A stretch of DNA of 5,956 nucleotides from an uncultured Rickettsiales bacterium (GTDB lineage Bacteria > Pseudomonadota > Alphaproteobacteria > Rickettsiales > Midichloriaceae). The notes under the pieces are model-generated. The model ran no database searches. It saw only the letters and a list, made by a program, of their open reading frames with translations, and was not told the DNA's origin. Position 1 is the stretch's first letter. Each line of letters begins with the position of its first letter. Location: positions 1 through 5,956 of the forward strand of contig CALKVD010000041.1 of assembly GCA_937996615.1 (NCBI GenBank), in the 5' to 3' direction. The translations under genes were made by a program, and so were the position numbers. This document shows, in pieces, positions 1 to 5,956 of the stretch.

Positions 1-1
1 A

Positions 2-514
2 TGGCCCTTTTATAAAAAAGTTTGGGAGGCTCAGCTAATTGCCTTTTCAACCAGTAGTTCTAAAGCGACTTTGGTTCCGTTGATGAATATTATGGAAAAT
101 AAAATGGGGGTGTCAAAGCAAAGTTCCCGATTTGTTTTGCCATTATCTGCAGCGTTAAACATGGATGGTGGGGCAATATATCATTCTATATGTGCGTTAT
201 TTTTTGCTCAATTGCTAGGAGTGCAACTTGGGGCTGCTGAATATATGACTCTTATTTTGATGAGTACTATCGCATCAATTGGAGGAGCTGGGATACCTGG
301 GGGGGTATTGCTGTTTTTGGGAATGGTTCTGCAATCAATAGGGTTGCCGATGGAAGGAGTTCTAATTGTTGCAACAGTAGATAGAATATTAGACATGATG
401 ACAACTGTGATCAACGTTACTGGCGATGCTTGTATTACTTTGTTGATAGATAAATCGCAAAAATCCTTGAATGTTGAACATTATTTGGCAAAAGGAATTG
501 ATGATTTTAGATGA
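2..514 (+). CDS. Dicarboxylate/amino acid:cation symporter (DAACS/GltP family), C-terminal part
   Basis: Inner-membrane secondary transporter that takes up a small carboxylate or amino acid together with Na+ or H+. The gene is cut by the window start; the frame is open from base 2, so no start codon is visible and the TTG at 71 is internal. The remaining 170 codons cover the transport core: hairpin HP1 with the serine-rich motif FSTSSSKATL (44-73), the TM7 motif NMDGG (158-172), the glycine-rich HP2 loop GGAGIPGG (about 284-307) and TM8 with DRILDMMTTVINVTGD (380-427). Against the archaeal homologue GltPh, TM8 keeps D390, D394, T398, N401 and D405, but R397, which binds the side-chain carboxylate of aspartate, is Thr (401-403). 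The usual Thr of NMDGT is Gly (170-172). This argues against a strict glutamate/aspartate carrier. The family is certain; the substrate is not. Its stop lies 9 bp from the end of the convergent symporter gene. Confidence 0.93.
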   Translation, partial: WPFYKKVWEAQLIAFSTSSSKATLVPLMNIMENKMGVSKQSSRFVLPLSAALNMDGGAIYHSICALFFAQLLGVQLGAAEYMTLILMSTIASIGGAGIPGGVLLFLGMVLQSIGLPMEGVLIVATVDRILDMMTTVINVTGDACITLLIDKSQKSLNVEHYLAKGIDDFR

Positions 515-523
515 ATATAAATC

Positions 524-1876
524 TTATTTGGCTTTTAAAAATTTTCTTGCCAAAAAGAATGCTAATATACTAGCAAAAATCGACATTAAAGGGGCAATAA
601 ATCCAGTTGCTCCTAGATAACGAAGCAGTGTGTGGATAGTTATTGAAGAAATTACTGATCCCCAAAAAGCTGGTTCGTTATGTTGAAACCTCATTGTTGC
701 CATTATCATCGGAACGGTTATTGCAGCTCCCCAAAGGGCAAAAGCAGAAACAACGAGCTCGACTACGTCTAGGTTATAAGTCGCAATATATAGTGCTACC
801 ATGCCTATGCAAATTGTTGCTAGACGCATTGCAAGCAATTTGATTTTATCATTTTGAATTCTTTTGAGAAATAGATTCTGGGTGATTAGAACTGCTGAAG
901 CGTTGAGGTGGGAGTCTGCGCTGGACATGCTAGCAGCCATTACAATTATAACGAGTAGTCCCCTTATTCCATCCGGTAAAAAATCAGAGATAGCGTGGGG
1001 CATTAGATCTTTGGGAGCAACATCAGGCATAACGCAAACTGCGCTAAAAGCTATACATGGAATCATAAATCCGAATATAATCCGAATGATAAGTTCGATT
1101 TTAAACATTTGAGCTATTTGCGACGGGTGTTTAGTCATCAAAAATCTTTGGATCAAAGGTGGATAAAGCCAGAGAAATGGCAATGCCCCAGCAACAAAAA
1201 GAATTCCATATTCACCTGCTTTGGGATTTGAAAATATTGCTAATTTTTTACCATCAATGCTATTCCATACAGCACCAATTCCACCAGCGGCAGAAACCAT
1301 ATACCAGGTCATTAGAGGCATCGCAATCATCAAAATAACAAAGCGGAATACGTCTGCCGGAACTAATGATTTAATTCCGCCAATCGTGCAATATATTATT
1401 ACAATGAAACCAACTATTAAGATGATATCACGATAGTTTATTCCCCACATATTGCCTAAAATCCGCCCTAAGGCTGTTAATTGGCCACTGACACTAAGGG
1501 CGCTGGTTGTAAATCCGATGATTGCCGTTACCATTTCTGCTCTTGGTCCATAGAACATAAGCATCACATCGCCAGCTGATGTCATTCCTTGAAACCTTTG
1601 ATCAAAATAACGTTCGATATATTTGCTGATATAGAGGCAAAAAACCCAAAATCCTGCCATGCCTACCATAAAAATAATCCCATCTTCAGCAACTTTTGCA
1701 ACATCGCCAACAGTTGAACCGGCACCGAAGCTTGAAGCGAGAAAAGTCATCAACAAAACGAATGGACTATATTTTGCTGCTGAATAGCTTTTGGTATTTT
1801 TAACATTTCTACCGTAATAGAAGCTGAGCAAAACAATAGCTAAGACAAAGCTAATTATCAGAATTTTATCTATCAT
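524..1876 (-). CDS. Sodium:solute symporter family (SSS) transporter
   Basis: Predicted inner-membrane, Na+-driven importer with the LeuT fold, 450 aa and almost entirely hydrophobic, with about 11 to 13 likely membrane segments, so it appears complete. Family signs: an unwound TM1-type segment FLASSFGAGST (45-55), the conserved GGIKSLVPADVF region (166-177), and a TM8-type motif MAASMSSADSHLN (313-325). In that motif A315, S318 and S319 align with the Na2-site residues A361, S364 and S365 of the Vibrio sugar transporter vSGLT, so sodium coupling is likely. I cannot name the substrate: SSS members carry proline, pantothenate, acetate, sugars or nucleosides, and no subgroup signature is clear. 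The ATG at 1876 has no Shine-Dalgarno sequence; the leader reads GATACAAA directly before it. It lies 68 bp downstream of secB on the same strand and could be co-transcribed with it, though a palindrome sits between them. Confidence 0.92.
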   Translation of the reverse strand: MIDKILIISFVLAIVLLSFYYGRNVKNTKSYSAAKYSPFVLLMTFLASSFGAGSTVGDVAKVAEDGIIFMVGMAGFWVFCLYISKYIERYFDQRFQGMTSAGDVMLMFYGPRAEMVTAIIGFTTSALSVSGQLTALGRILGNMWGINYRDIILIVGFIVIIYCTIGGIKSLVPADVFRFVILMIAMPLMTWYMVSAAGGIGAVWNSIDGKKLAIFSNPKAGEYGILFVAGALPFLWLYPPLIQRFLMTKHPSQIAQMFKIELIIRIIFGFMIPCIAFSAVCVMPDVAPKDLMPHAISDFLPDGIRGLLVIIVMAASMSSADSHLNASAVLITQNLFLKRIQNDKIKLLAMRLATICIGMVALYIATYNLDVVELVVSAFALWGAAITVPMIMATMRFQHNEPAFWGSVISSITIHTLLRYLGATGFIAPLMSIFASILAFFLARKFLKAK

Positions 1877-1915
1877 TTTGTATCAAAGACTAAAGAGTTA
1901 TTTATATTATTGATT

Positions 1916-1944
1916 TTTAATTAATTTTACAAAAATTAATTAAA
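1916..1944. repeat. Perfect 13-bp AT-only palindrome between secB and the SSS gene
   Basis: The arms TTTAATTAATTTT (1916-1928) and AAAATTAATTAAA (1932-1944) are exact reverse complements around the 3-base loop ACA. It begins immediately after the secB stop on the minus strand, where a transcription terminator or an mRNA 3'-end hairpin would be expected. Against a classic terminator, the stem has no G:C pair and no T-tract follows on the minus strand. In AT-rich DNA such runs also arise by chance, although 13 exact pairs with a 3-base loop is more than I would expect. It could equally be a protein-binding site or a bend ahead of the SSS gene. Confidence 0.5.
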
Positions 1945-2427
1945 TTAATTATCAGATTTATTTTTTTGCTCTAAATATAATCCATTGAAATCGATTAAAT
2001 TCAGAATTAATGGATTAAATCCAGAATCGGTACTGATATCTGATATAATACGTCGAGCAAAAGGGAACAAAACATGAGGACAATGAACGTAACTCATAGT
2101 TTCGATCTCGCCTTCACTTGCTTCTGGATCAAAAGAAAATAAACCTGCATATTGTAACTCTATTATAAACAAAATATTATCATCAATATGAGATTTTGCT
2201 GTGATATGTAATACAACTTCTTTGGTTTGATTGTTTTGTTCATTAAGTTTGATGTTGTTAGTCGTGATATTAATATTAATGTCGAGCGACGCTTGCCCCG
2301 AATTGGTTAATGAATATGGAGCTGTAGGATTTTCAAAAGATAGGTCTTTGATATATTGAGCATGTATCATCAATCCCTTGCTTGAATTTATTGGTTTTGC
2401 TTCAACTTCTGTTTTTTTTGTGGTCAT
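1945..2427 (-). CDS. secB: Protein-export chaperone SecB
   Basis: Cytoplasmic homotetrameric chaperone that keeps preproteins unfolded and hands them to SecA for export through SecYEG. The 160-aa length is typical. Conserved blocks appear in order: YIKDLSFENP (25-34), where D28 and E32 align with the SecA-contact residues D20 and E24 of E. coli SecB; ELQYAGLF (90-97), with E90 aligning with E77; CPHVLFPFARRIISDIS (116-131 region); and GFNPLILNLIDFNGLY (136-151). The N-terminal 20 residues and the Lys/Asp-rich tail after 153 are variable in the family. The ATG at 2427 is preceded by AATATCAAA, with no Shine-Dalgarno motif. Codons 3-6 contain a run of eight A (minus strand, 2412-2419), a possible slippage site. 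It diverges from the Tim44-domain gene, an arrangement also known in other alphaproteobacteria. Confidence 0.96.
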   Translation of the reverse strand: MTTKKTEVEAKPINSSKGLMIHAQYIKDLSFENPTAPYSLTNSGQASLDININITTNNIKLNEQNNQTKEVVLHITAKSHIDDNILFIIELQYAGLFSFDPEASEGEIETMSYVHCPHVLFPFARRIISDISTDSGFNPLILNLIDFNGLYLEQKNKSDN

Positions 2428-2480
2428 TTTGATATTAATTTATATTGCTTTGGTTTTATTAAACTAGTAGCCACACATTT

Positions 2481-2506
2481 TATATTATACCTTGACTAAT
2501 CATTAA
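2481..2506 (-). promoter_or_regulatory. Candidate promoter element for secB in the divergent intergenic region
   Basis: The 129-bp space between the secB start and the preferred start of the Tim44-domain gene must hold both promoters. On the minus strand 2484-2489 reads TATAAT, a perfect -10 consensus, 57 to 62 bases upstream of the secB ATG. No good -35 hexamer sits at 16 to 18 bases from it, so the call rests on the -10 alone. The same short block reads TATTAT (2483-2488) on the plus strand, and could serve the Tim44-domain gene, giving overlapping divergent promoters. AT-rich background makes such matches cheap. Confidence 0.3.
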
Positions 2507-2556
2507 ATAAAGTGCACCTTGTTTTTAAATGTGACTGTCAATCATATATCAAAATA

Positions 2557-3249
2557 ATGTTAGATTTACTACTGCTTTTTTTTCTCGTTGTTATTATTGC
2601 AAATAAGCTCTTCAGTATTTTGGGTAAAGTTGATGGTGATCCAACTAATCAAGATCGACAAAATAGCAGTTGGGCTGCTGATTTGTTGAGACGCGCCCAG
2701 GAAGCAAGTCAAGCTCATAAACGAAAAACAACTAACAATATCAAAGAATTAGTTGATGTTGATGTGATTTCACCAATCGAAGCTACTCTTTCTCCAACTG
2801 CGCGAGATAATTTCAAGCTATTAAAAGAAATCGAACCAGGGTTTGATTTAGAGAAATTTGAAACCGGGGTTAAAAAAGTTTTCGTCATGATTATTGACGC
2901 GATCTGTAGTGATAATAAGAAAGTTTTGCAACATCTTTTAACAAATAATTTATATCAAGAGCTTTGTGATCAAATCGATAATAGAACAAAAGAAAAAAAG
3001 GTTTTAAAACAACATATTGTGACAATCAGAAAAATCGATATTGAAGACTTAGGTACATCAAAAATAGGTAATCAGCTTGTTGCTAGAATTGATGTTGCAA
3101 TCACGAGCCAACAGACTCGAGTTGTTTATGGTGCTGAGGGTAAAGTAATCGAGGGTAAAGAAGAAAAGGTCGAACTGGTAACATCCCACTGGTCATTTAC
3201 AAAAAACATAGGGGTTGGTGATTCAATATGGCGGCTACAAAAAATGTAA
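2557..3249 (+). CDS. Tim44-domain inner-membrane protein (TimA/TimB-like)
   Basis: Bacterial relative of mitochondrial Tim44, the matrix-side component of the inner-membrane import motor. In alphaproteobacteria such proteins (TimA, TimB) sit at the inner membrane and their role is not well defined. With the ATG at 2557 the protein has 230 aa: a single N-terminal membrane anchor (about 3-22) ending in LGKVDGDP, a polar, Lys/Gln-rich linker (28-80), then a Tim44-like domain from about 88 to the end. Recognisable family features are FDLEKFETGVKKVF (96-109), an Asp/Lys turn before helix LLTNNLYQELCDQ, the beta segment ending EGKVIEGKEEKVELVTSHW (about 194-212) and the terminal Trp motif SIWRLQ (223-228). 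The upstream in-frame GTG at 2512 would add 15 polar residues before the anchor; I prefer 2557 because bacterial relatives begin with the hydrophobic segment. No Shine-Dalgarno is seen at either start. dnaE follows 66 bp downstream. Confidence 0.87.
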   Translation: MLDLLLLFFLVVIIANKLFSILGKVDGDPTNQDRQNSSWAADLLRRAQEASQAHKRKTTNNIKELVDVDVISPIEATLSPTARDNFKLLKEIEPGFDLEKFETGVKKVFVMIIDAICSDNKKVLQHLLTNNLYQELCDQIDNRTKEKKVLKQHIVTIRKIDIEDLGTSKIGNQLVARIDVAITSQQTRVVYGAEGKVIEGKEEKVELVTSHWSFTKNIGVGDSIWRLQKM

Positions 3250-3315
3250 GCCAATGATGCAGCATAATAGCGCAATATAACGACGCAACAGATAGATACA
3301 ATATAAAACGAACAA
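3250..3315 (+). other. Intergenic spacer between the Tim44-domain gene and dnaE
   Basis: 66 bp with no hairpin followed by a T-run, so no intrinsic terminator separates the two genes. A TATAAA (3302-3307) lies just before the dnaE start, too close to the ATG for a normal -10 with a leader and without a -35 at the right distance. The simplest reading is co-transcription of dnaE from the promoter upstream of the Tim44-domain gene, with an internal promoter not excluded. Confidence 0.45.
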
Positions 3316-5913
3316 ATGGAACAATTGCCCGATAGAAAAAATGATAAACAAAATTTTCAACCAATTTTTATTCCGCTGCGGCTGTATTCCGACTATTCCC
3401 TTGGGCAAAGTAATATCAAAATTAAAGACCTAATTAATCATTGTAAATATTTAAATATTCCAGCTGTTGCTCTGACTGACCTTAATAACCTATTCGGCGC
3501 GTTAGAGTTTGCAACCGAATGTTCGACCAACGGAATCCAGCCGATTCCTGGCGCGACAATTAGAATTGTTAATAAAGCGACATCTGGGCCTAATATTGAT
3601 GACGCAAATGATTCAGACCTAAATTCTCTAGCAACTGAACTGACTGTTTTGGCCAAAAACGAAACTGGTTATAAAAATCTTCTTTGTTTGGTTAGCGAAC
3701 TAAATCTTAGAAACGAAGAATTTTTTTATCATGATATTTTTCCCTATCTAAACAACTTGATTTTGCTGGTTGGGCCAAATAGCAATATCGCAAATCATTG
3801 CCAAAAGAACAGAACTGACCTAGCAAAAGTAGAGCTGCATAATCTCCAAAAAGCTGGGGGTGAAGTTTTTTTAGAATTACATAGATATCCAGACAATCGT
3901 CATCAACAACTCGAACCTTTGATGCTGCACCTAGCTCAACTTTCTAATATCCCGATTGTAGCAACTAATCCAACCCAGTTTCTTTCTCCCAATCTTCATT
4001 TATCTTGTGATGCTTTATCTTGTATTTTGGGTGGGAGATATTTAAATGAAGACAACAGGCCAAGGATAGACCTTGACCATTATCTTAAGAGTACACAAGA
4101 AATGGTAGCTCTATTTTCTGATTTACCAGAAGCGATAGAAAACACTGTTTTAATTGCGCAAAAATGTAGCTTCATGCCGGAAAAAAGCCCGCCACTTTTA
4201 CCAAAATTTGATGTTAATATTTTAGATGAAGACGCATTGTTGGAAGAATATGCAACCAGAGGTTTAGCAGATCGAATTAAACACATCACAACCCAAGAAA
4301 ATGCTAAAAAATACTGGGATAGGCTTGATTTTGAGAGATCTGTGATAAAAAAAATGGGTTTTTCTGGTTATTTTTTGATTGTTTCCGATTTTGTTTTATG
4401 GAGCAAGCAAAACGATATTCCAGTCGGGCCTGGAAGAGGTTCTGGCGCCGGATCTGTGGTCGCTTGGTCGCTTGGCATAACCGAACTTGATCCATTAGAA
4501 TTTGGTTTGCTTTTTGAGCGATTTTTGAATCCAGAACGAATTTCAATGCCTGATTTTGATATCGATTTTTGTCAGTCTAGACGAGACGAAGTTATTAATT
4601 ATGTAAGGCAAAAATATGGTTCTGATCGAGTTGCGAGTATCATAACATTTGGAAAACTGCAAGCAAGAGCAGTTTTGCGTGATGTCGGTCGGGTTTTAAG
4701 CATGCCATATTCTTTGGTTGATCGGATTTGCAAAATGGTTCCCAACAATCCAGCAAACCCAGTAACCTTGCAACAGGCGATTAATCTTGATAAAAACCTC
4801 CAAAATATGCGAGACACAGAGCCGGATATTGCTGAGCTATTGCGAATTTCTTTGCAACTAGAAGGTGTCCATAGACATGTCTCAACTCACGCTGCAGGAA
4901 TCGTTATTTCAGATCGTCCGATAGTTGAGTTAGTCCCACTATACAAAACACCCGATACAGATTTACCAGTAGTTCAGTATAGCATGAAATATACCGAAGC
5001 TGCCGGACTAATGAAGTTTGATTTTCTAGGTCTTAAAACTTTGACTGTGCTGAATCAAGCTTGTCATTTGATTGCTGAGGGGGCTCAAAATAGTGCTAAT
5101 GATAATTCAGCTGATGATAATAAGCTAGCAGAATATGATAATATAACAAACTATGATCAGCAAAAAAAATACCTAGCATCATACTACGATCTTTACTCCC
5201 TCAACTTAACCGATAGCGAAACATATAAAATGCTGTCGAAGGGTAAAACAATCGGCGTATTTCAATTTGAAGGTATAGGGATGCGGGAGGCAATTAAAAA
5301 ACTCCGTCCTGACGCTATAACCGATCTGATTGCTTTGACTTCGCTTTATCGCCCTGGGCCAATGGATAATATTCCCCATTATATCAACCGTAAACACGGA
5401 ATCGAAGAAGCTGATTATATTTACCCAACGCTAGAAAATATCCTCCGCGAAACTTATGGGATTATAGTTTACCAGGAGCAAGTAACTCAAATTGCCCAGG
5501 TTTTAGCTGGCTATAGTTTAGGAGAAGCTGACCTTGTTCGTCGCGCAATGGGTAAAAAAAATAAAGCAGAGATGGAAGCTCAGCAAGAGATTTTTGTTCG
5601 TCGCGCTGTTGAAAATGGGCTGGAAAAACAAAAAGCTACCGAAATTTTTGCGTTAGTTGATAAATTTGCTAGCTATGGGTTCAACAAGGCTCATGCAGCT
5701 TCTTACTCCGTGCTGTCATACTATACCGCATATCTGAAAATGCATTACCCTCACGAGTTTTTTGCAGCATCAATAAACCTAGAGATAGACGATAGTGATA
5801 AAATCAGCATGTTTTGTACTGATGTCAGGCAATTTGGAATTAAGATTGTGCCGCCATCCATCAATATTTCAGATGTATATTTTAAAGTTGGAAACTACTA
5901 TTCATCCGACTTA
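3316..5913 (+). CDS. dnaE: DNA polymerase III alpha subunit, 3'-truncated by the end of genuine sequence
   Basis: Catalytic subunit of the replicative polymerase. 866 codons are genuine; full-length relatives have about 1,150-1,180. The start is bounded by an in-frame TAA at 3304-3306, making ATG 3316 the first candidate, with no Shine-Dalgarno (AACGAACAA before it). N-terminal PHP domain (about 14-230): every metal-ligand motif I can align is changed. Pol3 core: PGRGSGAGS (372-380), catalytic PDFDIDFC with D413 and D415, third catalytic Asp in KFDFLGL (D569), equivalent to E. coli D401, D403 and D555. Next come LYRPGPMDN (677-685), YGIIVYQEQV (714-723) and FNKAHAASY (789-797). An Asn/Asp-rich stretch (about 589-628) looks roughly 24 residues longer than in E. 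coli. Sequence ends after FKVGNYYSSDL; most of the helix-hairpin-helix region, the clamp-binding motif, OB fold and tau-binding tail are missing. The frame runs on through 5914-5956, but that part is adapter, not gene. Confidence 0.97.
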
Positions 5914-5956
5914 AGATCGGAAGAGCACACGTCTGAACTCCAGTCACTTAGGCATA
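5914..5956 (+). other. Illumina TruSeq index adapter contamination (index TTAGGC)
   Basis: From 5914 the sequence begins AGATCGGAAGAGCACACG and continues without a mismatch through the known TruSeq read-1 adapter to CCAGTCAC, ending at 5947. The next six bases, TTAGGC (5948-5953), are the barcode of TruSeq index 3, followed by AT, the first two bases of the constant ATCTCG segment. Only the last base (A at 5956, C expected) differs. Translated in the dnaE frame it gives RSEEHTSELQS, a peptide recognisable as adapter-derived. This is library sequence left by untrimmed read-through at the edge of an assembly, and no biology should be read from it. Confidence 0.98.

Noticed and set aside
1..15. 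ATG at the first base of the window as a gene start.
   Set aside because: It is in a different frame from the symporter and meets TAA after four codons.
527..554. Inverted repeat TTTGGC / GCCAAA near the junction of the two convergent symporter genes, a possible bidirectional terminator.
   Set aside because: Only six pairs with a 16-base loop, lying inside the last codons of the SSS gene, and no T-tract follows on either strand.
1904..1932. Minus-strand TTGTAA and TAATAT with 17-base spacing, a possible promoter for the SSS gene.
   Set aside because: Each hexamer matches consensus at only four of six positions in an almost pure AT stretch, and the -35 overlaps the palindrome loop; chance is a sufficient explanation.
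2492..2497. Plus-strand TTGACT, five of six matches to a -35 box for the Tim44-domain gene.
   Set aside because: No -10-like hexamer is found 16 to 18 bases downstream; the sequence there is GCACCTTG.
2512..2556. GTG at 2512 as the start of the Tim44-domain protein, adding 15 residues.
   Set aside because: The extension is polar, contains two Cys, has no ribosome binding site, and would place residues before a membrane anchor that normally begins the protein; ATG 2557 fits better.
3136..3160. Direct repeat of GAGGGTAAAG at 3136-3145 and 3151-3160.
   Set aside because: It encodes the EGKV/EGKE part of a conserved Tim44-domain beta segment; it is a by-product of coding, not a repeat element.
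5914..5956. Charged C-terminal tail of DnaE following FKVGNYYSSDL as a novel extension.
   Set aside because: The nucleotides are the TruSeq adapter with its barcode, so the peptide is artificial.

Overview
The window suggests an AT-rich alphaproteobacterium, possibly a host-associated lineage of the Rickettsiales or Holosporales kind. The evidence is a bacterial Tim44-domain membrane protein next to a divergent secB, a DnaE whose sequence reads as alphaproteobacterial, low-GC codon use throughout, and two solute importers. Nothing here fixes the genus. It is housekeeping sequence: I see no phage, IS element, CRISPR array, RNA gene or defence system, and no convincing undescribed system.

Layout. 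At 2-514 (+) is the C-terminal part of a sodium- or proton-coupled symporter of the dicarboxylate/amino acid family (DAACS), cut by the window start. It converges, across 9 bp, on a sodium:solute symporter (SSS family) at 524-1876 (-). Upstream of that, on the same strand, is secB at 1945-2427 (-), and the 68-bp gap between them holds a perfect AT-only palindrome. secB diverges across about 129 bp from a Tim44-domain inner-membrane protein at 2557-3249 (+). After a 66-bp gap comes dnaE, the replicative DNA polymerase III alpha subunit, at 3316-5913 (+), which is not complete.

The most important practical observation is at the right end. From 5914 to 5956 the sequence is not genomic: it matches the Illumina TruSeq index adapter, including the six-base barcode TTAGGC. 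dnaE reads open straight through it, so a naive translation ends in an artificial tail. Real sequence stops near 5913, after 866 codons of dnaE, and the last quarter or so of the gene is missing.

Functionally, secB (export chaperone) and the Tim44-like protein both belong to protein handling at the inner membrane, and their head-to-head arrangement resembles that in other alphaproteobacteria. The two symporters would import small solutes, and their key residues suggest the DAACS member may not prefer acidic amino acids. DnaE keeps its polymerase active site, but its PHP domain has lost the metal-binding residues, so proofreading must come from a separate DnaQ-type exonuclease. None of the starts has a clear Shine-Dalgarno sequence.
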